From: Odontesthes bonariensis
Taxonomy: Eukaryota > Chordata > Actinopteri > Atheriniformes > Atherinopsidae
Length of the DNA stretch: 64,000 nucleotides
Assembly: GCF_027942865.1 (NCBI RefSeq)
Contig: NC_134526.1
Span: forward strand, 22,487,784-22,551,783
Direction of reading: 5' to 3'
Below are positions 13,260 to 26,379 of the stretch, piece by piece; within the stretch, counting starts at the first letter, position 1; every line of letters begins with the position of its first letter. The position numbers were made by a program, and so were the translations under genes. Below the pieces are notes generated by a model, which saw nothing but the letters and a program-made list of their open reading frames with translations, was not told where the DNA came from and did not search any database.

Positions 13260-14670
13260 ATGGGGTTGCTGCGGATCCTGTACATCCTGGTGGTTCTATT
13301 TCCAGTGTATTCAGCTCACTCTCACAAAGGCTCTCCTGGTATGACCACACCAAATTATACACTTGCGCCTGTGCCTTTGTCACAGCTCACGGCAGCAGTG
13401 AAAACAGAGATCACCGTTTTGACTGAATCTGGTGTCTAATTACACAGAAATCTCGACATCATTCTTCTTGTTTGTTATGTCTCTGCCACACAAGGACTCC
13501 TCTGTACAAATGACTTTGTCAGCAGTGTCAGCTGTACATGGACCAGCTCTCGGGTGGCTGCTGGGGAGGACTGTTGGATTTTTGTTGTGAAGAGAATCTG
13601 GATTTGGAGAGAACCCAAACTAATAACGTAAGAGATTACAGATGTTGCTCGGATTGCTGTATGTTTTAAGAATAACTGCACCCTTTTTATATTTAGAAAT
13701 ACAAAAAAACCCAAAATGTTTTATTTAGGCGAAGCTGCAAGCTGAAACAACACAGAAACTCGTCTGCTGGCTGCAGCATCGTCTTTGAAAATGAAAATGA
13801 AGTAAGTCCACGGCATATATTTTGCACAAAGACGCATTCATCAATGTGTCATTTTCACGCTGTCGCGTGCCATTTAGAAACCTTTACTTTTTTTTTTATC
13901 CTTGTCAAATTAAGCACTCAGCTTCCCCTTTTTTTCTTTAATGATTCACCTGGTCCGCCCAGGAGTTCTCCCCTTCTGAAGTGATGCCAAACATCACCGT
14001 GAAGTGTAGCGGCACGCTGGTGGACAGACTCGACGACTTCAAGCTAAGGGACAACAGTGAGTGGCTTTGTGAAAGGTTCCCCAGAAATTTGATGCCGACT
14101 GGAAAAAAGTCATTAAAACGATTCTTACACTGTTAAAAAGTAAAAGAAGAAAAGAAAAGAACCAGTTTTGATTTTCTTTCTATTGTTGTTGGTCAGGCTG
14201 TTGGGAATTTATCTAACGCGCTTTTGTTTTGTGTGCATTCAGTCAGAATGCATCCTCCAGGTGCTCCTAATGTCAGCCGCGCAGTCGGCAGAACCTGGAT
14301 TTCATGGAGTCCAGGGAGCCCTGTCTCTTCTTACTTCAAATCCAAATTTGAATTCCAAGTTCAGGTCAAAAAGAGCGACCAGTCTTGGACGGTGAGCATC
14401 TTTCCACATGCATGCCTTCAGGCTCTATAAACTCCACAACACCTTTTACCCACACTAATGTTTGTAGCATGTCGCGTGAGCACGAGAACATGTCACAGGC
14501 ACAGAAAAACAAAGTGGCTTAGGTTTTATTTCCCATGTGGTCTGTGTTTGGTTTCACCCATCATTCATACAAATGCAAATTCAACAAAACCCATTTGTCT
14601 GTCACGTATACTGCAATGAACGACTAGTGTGAGATTCTGGTTGTTCGGATGCTCCAGAAATGATGAATGT

Positions 14671-14703
<33 letters not shown>

Positions 14704-17485
14704 CGTCCGTGACCAGGAGGCCAAGAATTTACCCTTAAGCGAGCAAGAGCTGGACATAACAGATTTGCAGCTAAAGGGCCAATGGCAGGTCAGGGTGAGA
14801 GTCCAGCCCTACAATCGGCTTAACAGCAGCTGGAGCGGCTGGAGTCTGACAACATCTTGGGTGGATCCCAGAGACGATAAAGGTAAACACAAGACATGCG
14901 TCTTCATATCAGTTGCTTTAACTGAAGACTGTCTTCAAGCACAGGTAAACATGTGAAAAACAGCACAAAAGGTTGCTTCCTTGTAGATTCTACGAGCTCA
15001 AATGAAAAAAAAGAAAAGTTTGGATGATGTGGAAGATGCCATAAAAAAAAAAAATCTATTTAAAAGGCTGCGTCAGGCAGCACTGATGCAAAAAAGTTCA
15101 CTGAGACTTTACAGCGATGTGTGCTACCTTCAAGAGCCCATCTTTTCCAGGGACGCCCGAGCATTTTTCAGCAAACCACAGTCTGCACGGGTTGCGAAGG
15201 CGCGGGCCTGAGGAAAAAGAGGATATGAGTTTTGACCCGTCCCCAATAGAGACTGTGGGGAGAATGTTTTTTTTAAAGAAAAATGCAACAATGACCCCGT
15301 AACAGTTGCACACTTTAGGACAAATTTGTGGGAAGAGAGGGACCAAAGAACATCTGGATTGTCTGTCATTCGGCATCCTCAATGCCGGAACGTCTTTGAA
15401 GTGTTGTGTGAGGGAATGACAACATTTTCTGGAATGTTTTGCAGGCCTTAAATGCAAAAAAAAAAAAGGAAAAAAAAAAGGATGTTTATTGACAAATTGA
15501 ATGAAGTTATCGTTATTGGTTTACATCTGCGTTTTCCTGTATGTTTCAGACAGGTGGCTGGATCTGACTTCGCTGATGGTGACGGGACTCATCATCGGCT
15601 CGTGCCTCGTCGTGTCCGTTATGTTGGCCTTTTACAAGATCTGCAAAACCAGGGAGTGAGTGCATTGTAGCATTATGTACCCCTCAGTGTGTGTGTGAGC
15701 GTGTGTTTGCATTAGGGGTGGGACGATATGCTTTGGTCACGATTCGATTTGTGTCACTATTCGTGATAATGGCAATTCTGGAACTATTGCGATTGGATAT
15801 AATCAGTAATCGAAATCATTAAAAAACAAACAAGTTGAATCCTACACTTCGAGAATGAATGCCATTCCCATAAACAAGGCACATCAGTCTGTGTCAGTCA
15901 GTCCAGCAGCTGACATTTATTTCAACTGAGACAAAAAGAGGTACTTAACATGTAAAGCATTTTTTAAAGTTTACAGTTACAAAATGAATTGAAGTGTCCA
16001 CACAGCACAAATGTGTGCTAGTTTTAACGTAACTTAATGTAATGAAATGATTAAGTTTTTCTGGACACAGATATGACGTAATATAATCGATTCAGGGGAG
16101 AAAAATCGATTTTTAAAATCATCCCATAAAAAAAATCGCCATATGTACATGAACCGATTTTTTTTGCCCACCCCTAGTTTGCATGCAGCATGCCTATCTA
16201 ACGCCTTGCTTATTCTCCGTCAGGCTCCTCAAAGTGAAGCCAGTACCGAACCCATCCAAGTACTTCCCCACTCTCCACTCTGACCATGAAGGAAATCTAA
16301 AGGTGAAACGCAATGTTTTCAGCACACATCCAACATTGGTATTTACTTCTGAGGCTGCAGGTGTTACACCACAATCACCTCAGCGTTTATGGTGCATTCT
16401 GACTGCTCTTAGATTGTCCTTATTTGTACCGTTGCTCTATTGCGACGGATGAATATCCAGACTATATGTGTATGTATGCGGAGCTCTCTTTTAGCATTCG
16501 GGACTTTCATTGGTCAGAAAGTGTGGATTCATTTTAAATTGGAAACTGGATTGTCTATGTCAGCAGACAAACCTAGTTTTATCCCAACAGAGGACCTGTG
16601 TCACAAATACCTGGTGTGCAGTTCTGAAGGATTTTCATGTGTATGGAACAGTTGGATGTGTTAGATTTAGGGTCCAACGCAGGAACACATTTGTCTGAAT
16701 GTGTCTTTCTTTCTCCGTAGAAATGGCTGAATCCCCTGTCACTTTCTGAGTCCGTCTTATCGGCCCAGACGCGTGACCAAATCTCCACAGTGGAAGTGTG
16801 TGAGGACTGGGATGGAGTCCCTTACCCCTGTCTGTCTTCCAGCTCCACCAACGCCCTCCTTCACTTCCAGAATTCCCCCTCCTCTGGCTCCAACACCAGC
16901 GGAATCACCTACAGCTCCTCTTCTCTGTCAACCTTCTCGAACATGGGCTACTTCATCTCCAGCTCGTCTGGCACCTCGGCTCGATCTAACCCCGGTCCAG
17001 CCTACTTCACCTACCAGGAGCATTTCTGCAACGTGCCCAACAGACTCAGCCTTGACCCGTCCCTGTGCGATCCACTGACCTCTTGTCCAGATTATGAGAG
17101 CCTGAAGAGGGAGCCGCAGAGCCCCGATTCTGGTTTTGGCATCGGAAAGGAAGATGACGCGAAAGATGCAATAGACATGGACGTAGAAGAGGAGGAGGTT
17201 TTGGATGAGCAGACCTCTCACCCTCTCATCCTCCCTCTACATCTTCCTTGCCACATACGGCCCCCCTCCTCTCCACCAGCTCCTCCTCATGCTCCCACTC
17301 TAACACAGATGTCCTCTGACAGCCTGCACGCAGCTGTGCCTGGGACAGCTGTGAGCGGCGGCCCGACGGCACGCCTTGTTCCCGGTGCCATGTGCAGGTC
17401 TTCCTCCATGCCCGTGGAACCCTGTGAAACGGGTTATCTGACCCTCAAAGAGCTGCAGGCAACGTTCAGTAACAAATCCATCTGA
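13260..17485 (+). CDS. il2rb: Interleukin-2 receptor subunit beta
   Basis: This is a type I cytokine receptor that signals for IL-2/IL-15-type cytokines through JAK1 and STAT5 in T and NK cells. Nine coding exons were read: 13260-13338, 13495-13627, 13729-13801, 13963-14056, 14243-14391, 14717-14882, 15550-15655, 16224-16302 and 16721-17485. They give 547 residues against 551 in human. Seen: a signal peptide (1 to ~20), paired cysteines (CTNDFVSSVSCTW), the WSGWS box at about 215-219, one membrane helix at about 237-260, box 1 (KPVPNPSKYF) and a box-2-like KWL. Tail motifs shared with human IL2RB are NMGYF, AYFTYQE and the C-terminal GYLTLKELQ (human AYLSLQELQ, a STAT5 docking tyrosine). I first considered IL21R, but the tail motifs and the mpst/c1qtnf6 neighbours favour IL2RB. 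The start is the ATG after a 20-base leader, which opens a signal peptide. Confidence 0.93.
14674..14703 (+). repeat. Poly(T) tract at the il2rb exon 6 acceptor
   Basis: Thirty uninterrupted T residues end 13 bases before the splice site of the WSxWS exon (acceptor CAG ends 14716), so a length-variable mononucleotide run forms most of the polypyrimidine tract. Confidence 0.85.
15713..16176. mobile_element. Non-autonomous hAT element (MITE) in il2rb intron
   Basis: The 464-bp segment has perfect 10-bp terminal inverted repeats, TAGGGGTGGG and CCCACCCCTA, and is flanked by an exact 8-bp target duplication GTTTGCAT (15705-15712 and 16177-16184). Eight-base duplications and this terminus are diagnostic of hAT transposons. 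The inner part is AT-rich with ATCGATTT-like subterminal motifs and has no open frame, so it needs a transposase from elsewhere. It lies between il2rb coding exons 7 and 8. The intact ends and target duplication imply a fairly recent insertion. Confidence 0.92.
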
Positions 17486-17880
17486 AAACTCCCAATCTGG
17501 TCAAGGTTACATCACAAGCAAACTGTCGAATTGTTAACTCTAATCCGATTGTACGAACCTCAGTTTTGTAAAAATTGGGAAATTGTAAATGAATTCCGCG
17601 TTAAATCTTTTCTTAAACAGAAACAAACCCAAAGACATTCTTTTTTAGTGTCTTCACTGACCAACAATATAAACAAAGTTCAAGTTTGACGCCAAGATGT
17701 TGGGATAGACCATCGTGTTACATCAGCCTTCCTTTTTAATTACACTTTTTAATCATTTGTGAACTTACGGTAGTGACTGCTGCAGTCTTTCAGAGGAAAT
17801 CGGTAACCATTGTAGTAAATAAGAGGGGTTGGTCGCCGAGCCGATGTGGAGATGAGTGATGAAGAACTCTGCTGACACGG
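17486..17880. other. il2rb: il2rb 3' flank
   Basis: This is the AT-rich 3' UTR and flank of il2rb. I could not find a strong canonical poly(A) signal close to the stop, so the transcript end is unplaced. Confidence 0.35.
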
Positions 17881-19010
17881 ACTTAATCCAACATAGAAAC
17901 CTTTATTGCATTCATCAGAATTTACAGAAAGGATGCATCAAGTCTGGCGAGCGTAGCTCAATTGTTCGAATGAAATCTCTCTGTCTTTCAGAGGGGTGAA
18001 ACTTCTTTTTGTGGGAGATGCTCATGGTCTCTTCTTCTCCAGGCATCTAGCCAAGAGACAATCTACATGGACTTCATGCCTTTGGAATGTATTTTTCCTC
18101 CGAATCTCCTTATTTGACTATATGCTATCTCTGGTTTGGAACACATGCACTCAGTGGCCTTCATCAGTGACGTCTTTAGAGCATATGTACTCAGCGACCT
18201 TAGAGAAGGCCCCTTTCAACTGTTTTCTCTCGAGTATCAGACACCTCAGCATTCTCGCAGAATGCAAGATTTCTGCCGCGCCACAGTGTTCACTGTGATC
18301 AAATTTTCCTGTTTGTGATGCTCCATAATTTTTCAGCAGGCGACAGATCATGCCAGTCAAGCACCCACACTTTGTATCCGCTGTCACCTGCATCACATAT
18401 GTGTAAGTCATCACACAAATGCTGGGCCTTTGTACTTACAGCTGATGTCAGGTATCGGTGGTCAGTTTGTCAGCTTTGGCACAAACAAAGAAGACCTCTA
18501 AAGCAGCTGAAACTTGGATTCGTCTGACGACAGAAAACATGTCCGCTGTCTTTCTGTCCGACTGAGATGAGCTTGTGTCCACAGAACTCGGCTGCATGTC
18601 TTTGCAGAGTTGTTACGTTGTTACAGTTACATTTCTAGATGCACAAGCAAGATTCTCTCCAGCCCATGTGATGATATTGATCATGGTGGCAAGGCAGTTT
18701 TTCATGCATTAGCACTTGAGGGTACCAAGGCCATGTGCAACCAACAGCGGTTTCCATCCTTAGTCTTTACAGCTGGAGATTTCCTCAGACTTCCTGGATC
18801 TTTTTTCGATATGATGTACTGTAGATGGCATCCTTGCTTCAAAAGACTAAGCCTCTGATGGATGCTCACTTTTTATACCCAATCCTGACACCCTCACCTG
18901 TCACTAATTCATCTGCTGTTTGCATCAAATACTAAAAAAATGATTTAACGCAACAGATTTAAGTTTTTATTACATTCTAGAAAATGTTCCAACTTTTTGG
19001 GGGAAACAAG
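17880..19010 (-). mobile_element. Degenerate Tc1/mariner transposon
   Basis: Read on the minus strand, this block has the order of a widespread fish Tc1-like element: a terminus with AAAAAGTTGGAACA, then a GGGTATAAAAAGTGAGCATC block, GCCATCTACAGTACATCATA (transposase helix region), GTCAGACGAATCCAAGTTTC (the DE-SxF core region) and CCAGCATTTGTGTGATG. Many stops and gaps leave no usable transposase frame. The element is old, and its ends are only approximate. The assignment rests on remembered consensus sequence. Confidence 0.65.
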
Positions 19011-20965
19011 GTTTGCAGATTCAAGCGTCTCTCCCACAGAATTATTTTGTGTTGTGTGTTTTTTTTTTGTTGGTTTGTTCGCTTAAACCGATTTCCTTAT
19101 AGTTCGGCTTGCTGTAAAGTCACGTGGCCTTTTTTTGGTCACTTAGGCGCTGCAGGAAAAGCTGCAAACATGCAACTGACGTCTAAAAACAGCTTTTTCT
19201 GAGGTTGGCAGTCAAAAAAAATGCAAAATGCAATCTGTTGATCGAGGCTATAATTAGCATTAAAGAGAAAGTTATAGGTTTGATCTAGTAGATGTCAACA
19301 AGAGACGTCTTTGATCAGTTTGCGTTTTATAAAAGATCGAGCAGGGTAAAATTCCCCCATTTTACACTGTGTTCAGTTAATATTGTATGCAGAAAAAAAC
19401 GTTAAATAGTGAGGATTGAGCATTTGCTGCTTGAGAGTTGGTCACAAGCAAAGGTGAATACCAGCATTACAGGCGTCACTGATATCATTTTATGAGGTTT
19501 GGCCTTTTTTTTTGTTTGTTTTGATCAATAACCGAATGCCACTGTCAACTAATGATGGCACTGTGTGTTAAAAAAAAAAAAAATGCTATTTTGCTGTTTG
19601 CTTTGTAGTTTGCGCTGCAAGAGCTCATTAAAGCCACTTGTTTCATTGCTTTCCAAAAACACATATTAGTCCTTCCCGCACGGGGATCTGGGAGTTTGAA
19701 CGCAGTGAAACGTGTAGTTTTATAGGCTGCGATTATATAAACAGCCAGAGAGATGAAGACAATTTTGCAGTGTGTGATTTCTCAAGATATGTGTGAATCT
19801 ATTTGGAAACTACTGAAATCTCTGGTGACTTTCAAGCATTAAATGAGTTCACAAATGAGAGAGGCAGCTGGTTTGCCATTTATGTCGGTTTGTTTTACTC
19901 TTGTGCCTCTGGTGATCCATCACCAGGAAACGACCTTACAACCTACACTAAAGCTGCACCTGGTGCAGCTTACTGATGGTACAGAACTGCATCTGTGCCT
20001 GCAGGCAAAGCACGCAGAATATCAGAATTCTTCTATAAATCATCGGGTCAGTGATAAATGTTGCCTATCTTGTGTCTACACAGGCAGCATGTTTCCGTTG
20101 TACTCGGTGACATCTGTATAGAGACCAAATAAAATAAAAGCTCATGTAGAAATGGGTCACCCTCTGACTTCCTGTGTTTCTGTGGAATGAGAGCTAAGCG
20201 GTGGGCATGTGCACCGACTTCAGAAAGAGTGTGGGAGACAGCCTGGGTTGCATGTGTGTAAGTACGCGTGTGTGTGTGTGCGTTTCTTTTTCTTTCATTC
20301 TGTGAGTGTGTTTATGTAGTTCTGAGTGTTTACATGTCCTGTCAGGTGGTCCTGGTGGTGTATGTACGAGTGAGCGGGTGTATTAGAGTGTGGTTTGACA
20401 TTTAACTCTGACACAACCAGTCACATCCGCTCACCTCACAGAGAATTTACAATATCTAGCCATGTCAGTAAGTTTCAGTTGCACAACAGTGTGCCAAACT
20501 ACACCTCAATTTGTGTCAAGCCGCTCTGACGAGTGACACGCAAAAGCAGCTATTTGGACCAAATAACTCTGCAGATAACTGTCTTGTATGTTGCAATTGA
20601 ACATTTAACAGAAGAAGCATCTCGTCTTTCTGACTGCAGGTAAAACGGAGAACGATTCAGACATGTTCCCCATGAATGCAGGTTGCCTAGCCAACTTGAT
20701 AAGTAATGAAAAAGAAACAACATTAAATTTCTATAGATTGGTACATTTGGGTTTGATGGAAACCACGGATTCACCTGTTTAATCAAGCCAAATGATGTAC
20801 TTTAACCCCACGTTTGAGGTAGACACAAGCGCTCAATTTTTTTTCTTTTTTTTTTAAATACCACAGATTTAGGATTAATCATACATGTAAGATGTTCATG
20901 ACGGTTCATTGCTCTAGGAATAAAAAAAAATCTCTCTCTATATATATGTATAGATATTTTTGTGA

Positions 20966-21028
<63 letters not shown>

Positions 21029-21190
21029 TATACAAAACACAACATAACCAACAGTAAGGCTTGATGAGCTTATCTTCTTGCAGACAGAATAAAATAAACC
21101 AGAACATAATCATTCAAATTCGCAAAAAAAAGGCTGGCGGGATGAGTAAAATCATATATAGTAACAGAATGTAGCAATTTGTAATTATTC
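19011..21190. other. Intergenic DNA with simple repeats
   Basis: No gene is supported. The region holds several A/T runs (19060-19069, 19570-19582), a (TG)n stretch near 20270 and a long (TA)n microsatellite at about 20970-21024. Confidence 0.45.
20970..21024. repeat. (TA)n microsatellite
   Basis: About 27 TA units in a row, embedded in wider AT-rich sequence. Confidence 0.9.
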
Positions 21191-21199
21191 TATTCACTC

Positions 21200-21290
21200 T
21201 AGAACATAGAAAACATATCAAATGTTGAAAGTGAGAGATTTTACTGCTTCATAAAACAATATTAGCTCATCAAAAACAACATATTTGTAT
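21200..21290 (-). mobile_element. Tc1/mariner 3' end fragment
   Basis: The words AACATATCAAATGTTGAAAG and GAGATTTTACTGCTTCATAA match the terminal region of the same broad Tc1-like group as the copies at 17.9 and 23.3 kb. It is too short to type further. Confidence 0.4.
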
Positions 21291-21779
21291 ATATAGAAAT
21301 GATATTATATTAATTATTATCAAATCATGATGTATAAATATATATGAATTTTTTATCTTTTTTCTGTGTTCATATCCATTTGTTAATTTTATTTGCCAGT
21401 GATCTAACATTCCCCATCAATGGAAAGAATTGTGCAACTTTTGCTCCTTGTTGCTCTCCGTTTCGCTCCTGCCCTTCATCCTTGACGTCTCCTCTTAAAC
21501 TTGCCCGAGTTTGGAGTTTTACAATGAGCATTACTTTTGAAAGCTCAATCAGCCACTCCCACAGGTGAAAAACTCTCCTGTTGAACTGTTTTACTCATCA
21601 CAAGATATGCAGCACAGGATCCAAAGAAAAAGGGTGGAGGGGGTCTAAATAGATGTGTGTTTCCACAAAAGAATGACAATAAAAAAACTCCCAGGAAGAT
21701 ACGAAAACAGAAAAGATATGGAAAAGCTCATGACTGAAGACACTTTAATGCACTGTGTACTTTCCACCACTAGGGGACA

Positions 21780-22200
21780 TTAAAAACCTGAACACTGCTG
21801 AGGCAGTGATCTCTCCTCCTCCTCTACGCCTGCCCCTCCAAAAGAGCGAACTAAATATAAAATCTGCTGGAAAAGCTCTGGGCTTGTTTTGAGTCTAACC
21901 CGCAGAGGAATGGAAGGGTTTAAGCACAGGCTGACCGGGAGCTCTTTCTGTGGAGAGGTGCTGGGAGGTGGAGGTGGAGGAGGAGGAGGAGGAGGAGGAG
22001 GAGGAGGAGGAGGAGGAGGAGGAGGAGGAGGAGGAGGAGAAGGAGAAGAAGACAGTGCAGCAGCCACAGCCACCACAGGGGCCAAATAGTTTCTCAACAA
22101 GTCCAACTTGTCCTTAAAACACGCTGTACATTCTTGCCCATTATTGATACCTACCACAAAATTGGGTAAAATCAGGAGTCATCTTTTTCAAAATCAGCTG
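21780..22200. repeat. (GGA)n microsatellite and flank
   Basis: A GGA repeat with a few interruptions runs from about 21968 to 22050. It creates long poly-glycine and poly-proline open frames on the two strands, but the flanks show no gene structure. Confidence 0.85.
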
Positions 22201-23284
22201 GTTCTGTCCAATGCATGTGCTTAAGATGAAGATGAGCCACACTTTGCTTTTCAACCCTCTCTTTTGTTTCCTTGAGCAGAGCCACAAGAATGCTTTGAGG
22301 TCGGAAACTTCCACTCACCTCTGTTTTTCACATCTGGGTGCACTTCCCTGTAATTGCACGAGTTTAAAAAACAACATGTTGCAAGTGGAGTTGGGGTAAG
22401 AAAAAAGAAATAGAAGAAATATTCACAATACCACAAAATTTTAGATGAGCAGTAGAGCACAAATATCTGATCTCCTTTCACCACAAGTCGTTTCCCTCCG
22501 GGGTTTGTGTTAGTTTTGTGAGCTTAAAGGAATAAGTGGCTACGCAGCGGTCAGCAGTCACAAGAACCAAGGTGTGCGGGAGCAAATGGTTCCCCTGCAA
22601 GGTTAGAGATCAGGAGGTAAATTCATTACACCAGACCCAAAGAGTCTGAGGGAAGTAGAAGTGAGCAGTGGGTTGCTGCGTGTGAGATGATGCTGCTGGA
22701 GTTTAGGACCACGGTGCTCAGGATCACTGACACACACAGCTGAATAACAAGCAGCATGGGCGAGTCAGTGTCTCATCCCTGCAAGGCTGCAGATGGTAAA
22801 CAGCAGGTGGTTTCAGACATGACGGATGATTGTTTGCATTGGCCCGGAGAAGCAGAGGAAGTGTATGAAAGTTCAGCCCTCAAGACACACGAGCAGTGAT
22901 GCTCAGAAACTGAGCTCATGTTACACTGCCCCCCCCCCAGGGGCACAAAATGGATGTACCAGTAAAAAGTTGCAGCCATTTCTGTATCTTTTAAAATGAA
23001 GAGAGAAAGTAAAGTTCTGCATTATCGATATTGTCAAATGATCAGAGTGTAAAGTGGGTGGCGCACAAAAGCATCTAATCTTCGCAGGCTGTTACATGGC
23101 AGTCTCTCAAAAGGCTTTTAAAATACAGTAAATGCATTGCACGAGCCAGCAGCACACATATTTGTGGTCCTGTTTTGGTATTCTGCCTGTAACTGAAACG
23201 GTTCAGACACAGCAAATTGTCAAGAAAACAGAATGCAGTGGTACGGAAATCGTTTCAATTCTTTCCTTTTATTGGAAATAGGAC
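22201..23284. other. Intergenic DNA, nothing recognised
   Basis: No gene, transposon or clear regulatory signal could be supported. A C run lies at 22930-22938. Confidence 0.4.
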
Positions 23285-23400
23285 AAAGACAACATATAAG
23301 AAATCTTATAGAAATGGTACCTTGTGAAAAATAAGTTTGTTTTGATGCCAGCAACATTATGCAACAAAAAGGTTGGGACATGTTTACCTATTACAGATCC
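23285..23400 (-). mobile_element. Tc1/mariner 3' terminal fragment
   Basis: The stretch TTTTGATGCCAGCAACAT, then AAAAAGGTTGGGACATGTTT, is the minus-strand 3' end of the same widespread Tc1-like family as the 17.9-19.0 kb copy. Only the terminal ~115 bp survives. Confidence 0.5.
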
Positions 23401-26379
23401 TTCCAATTTTTTCGATGTCAGTTTTATTCAAACTGACACAAGTTTATGTGCACAATAACTGAACAAACTGAGTGGGATAAAGATAACTTGCTGTAGAAAC
23501 ACAGTAAGGCACGATGGGTGGAATCACTAAAAAGTGAATAGTGAAATAACAAGGTGGGACGCTTTATTTGAACTGAATACCAGTAAGAAGAGGTGGCAGT
23601 TTTTATATGAACTGATCACTTGTTCCATCACCTGATCACCTCTACTTTCCCTGCATGCTTTTTTGACTTGAGTTAAGAAACTTAAGACTCTCCTGTTCAA
23701 CCACTGCATTTTAATCTCACTGATCTCTTACCGCTCTTTAACGCTTTTATGTTCTTTGTAAAGCATTTGGATCACCTAGTTATTGTGCTACATAAATGAA
23801 TTTGTCGTGCCTTGTCTCACTTCGTATCTGGATCTTGAAACATCAGGCAGCATCTGGTTGGGTGGCATCAGCGGGAAAGTTGCCGTCAGACCATTTAGGG
23901 GCTTACAAATAAGCAATACCAACCATGAAACCAGTGGAATGAGATGGTTGGTTGGATGGTTGCATATGTGGCTTTCACATGCGTCTATATAATTAAGCAT
24001 TCATGATGCCTTCACAGTTGCTGAAGCCACACGCTGAAGGATCCCTCGACTCTTTGGAATACAGCGTCCACAATTCCCAAAAAGAAGTTGCACGATTGGT
24101 TTTGTGATTTTCATGACAGAAAAATGTCCATTGTTATTATAGTGCTGCCTGAGGACCTGAAGATTACCACCACTGAAAACTGTTTTTTTCAGCCTGGGGT
24201 TTAAGATCAGGACCCAAATGCAGAAAAAAAGAGGCAATCTGACCATTAACTAATAGGTGAAGGCTTTCAACCGAGACCAAGTCGTCAGTTTTACTTATAG
24301 GAACCTTCCTGACTGAGTGAAAAGACCCGGAAATGTCTAAGTAGCAGCCGAGATAAGAGCGGTTTGAATTCTCCAGATGCCAAGGAGAGGAGCTCCAGCG
24401 CTTTCTTAATCATCTTCTTTAGCATAAGCTACACCAGACCATCCGTTATGAAAGAAAGAAGATGACTCCCTCTCACAATTCCCCACGGAATTTTAACTAT
24501 TTGACTGGACCCCAGGTTTGATAAAAGATAAATCAAGGAAGTCCAAAAAGACAAGGTCAACATAAGACAAAGAAACAAAGAACACGCTATAATACTTAAT
24601 ATTTCTCCATGCACTCTTCCACAGATGGACCAACCCCTCCCAATCTTTACATCTGAAAGCCTCCGGCATGCTCTTTTTATTCTCAGCCTGTCACTAACCT
24701 GACGCCAGTTAACTTCATTAGTTGTGAGATGTTCCAACAGGTCTTTTCTTTTGGCCTTTAAAACTTTTACCCGGTCTGGTTCATCCTGATAAAATCATTG
24801 CAACATCAAAATACAAATTAGCACACATTTTTTTCTTTTTAAAAACAATCAGATGTATCCTTGGCACTATTTTCAACTAAATGTAGCATTCACATGATTT
24901 GCAGCTCTGATTTCGTAGCGTTTTTCATCTATTTCACTCGTTCCTGGCTCTCACAGGTTCTTTCTTGTCTCCCCTGTAGCCACATTTCACCATCTCTATA
25001 ATATCCCTCTTTCCATAAAACAACCCCACAGCAGAGGAGCACATTCCTGATCCAGGTCTGGATATACAGAACATAATCACCTGAGTGACATTTCTCCAGT
25101 TATTCATTCCTCTCCTGCATTTTTTTCCCCCTCTCTTCTTTCCACTGCTTTTTCTCAGTGCTTGCAGCTGGGCTAACGGGTTTTTTTTTTGGAGCACTGC
25201 AGGAATTCTACAGAGCGGAAGTCTGGACCCTGGAGACAATGGCCAGAAGTTGAACCCAGTTGTGGTCGGTGATGGTTCCAAGACTGAACTGTACAGCCAT
25301 GCTTGTCAAATCCCACTTTTGCACGAACCGAATCCCTGAAATCACACTCTCCCTGCTTTTAGCTGCTTCGCGAGTGCACAGGTTTGGTGTGCTGTTCATC
25401 TGGGGGTCACCGAGCCATCTTTCACAGGCCATCGCTGTCATGATAGATGTGATGTCATAGAGCACTTGTTGCCAGAGATCACATGAAGGAGGGATCGGCA
25501 AAAAAAAAAAAAGAAGGAAGGAGGCTCAAGTCATTCTCAAAGACTTGCAAAGAGAGAAACAGAGGGCTGCTGACTCTGAAGCTTCTCCTCCTCCTCAGCG
25601 GATCGAAGCGGCAGAAGAGACGTGAACGAGGTGAGAGTTATTCCCATCAAGCTCTCAGTCATCAGCGACAGCTTGCAGAGCTGCGGGTGCATGAGCGCTG
25701 AACGGCGGTGAGGCGATGAGGGCTTTGCAATATTTACTTGTCAACTCACTGGGAAGCCCACAGTCTGCAAGAGGCTCCAGTCTACTTGTTTCTTTGCTAA
25801 AGTGTGATCTTATAAAAATGCTGTTTTGGCAGCCCACAGCACGTGTGCAACTTTTTTACACAAGCTCCCAGTTCAAATTGGGGTTTTCACCAGAAAAAGA
25901 AAGAGAAAAAAAACTTATGTAATGTGCTTTGACAGTGAATGAACCGTGCACTGAATTCTGGTTCAGTCTGTTTGTCTTAACACAAGCTGCATGTTCCCAC
26001 TGAAAGATGATATCATAGAAAAGCCCAGCAGGGCCAGCGCAGCTGAGAAGGGGCAGCTGGAAACACATCTTTCCTTTGACCTAAAATGATTTTCTAACTT
26101 GAGCCCAAAACCTAAACATCACCGGACTCCTTCAACCTAAACTTTGAAGATTTTGCATTATGGGGACATGCTTTTTGTCCGCAAAGAAGGAGGAGTTCTC
26201 ATGTGGTGGCTGCACAGTGGAGGAGCCAGAGAATGTTTATAGGTGCGGCTCGGCAATTATCCTCACCGGGGTGGGGCAGGAACCAAAGTGTAATTACTGT
26301 TATTTTCTACACACTGGTCTTGGATTTATAGTTAATTAGAAGTTTAATGAAAATCTAATGAAAATTGATTTGAATTAAA
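23401..26379. other. Intergenic DNA, nothing recognised
   Basis: About 3 kb between old transposon fragments without supported genes. An A-run with GA-rich sequence lies near 25500. Several open frames of 60-115 codons occur, but none has a domain, splice-site support or a recognisable homologue. Confidence 0.4.

Noticed and set aside
13260-17485. Cytokine receptor as IL21R
   Set aside because: IL21R shares the WSxWS and box 1 layout, but the tail motifs (NMGYF, YFTYQE, terminal GYLTLKELQ), the SKYF...HSDHEG...KKWL block and the mpst/c1qtnf6 neighbours match IL2RB better.
21780-22157. Poly-Gly / poly-Pro open frames as a gene
   Set aside because: They arise only from the (GGA)n microsatellite; the flanks show no domains or splice sites.
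24429-25501. Several 85-115 codon frames between il2rb and c1qtnf6
   Set aside because: They overlap on both strands, lack domains and splice context, and are expected by chance over this length.
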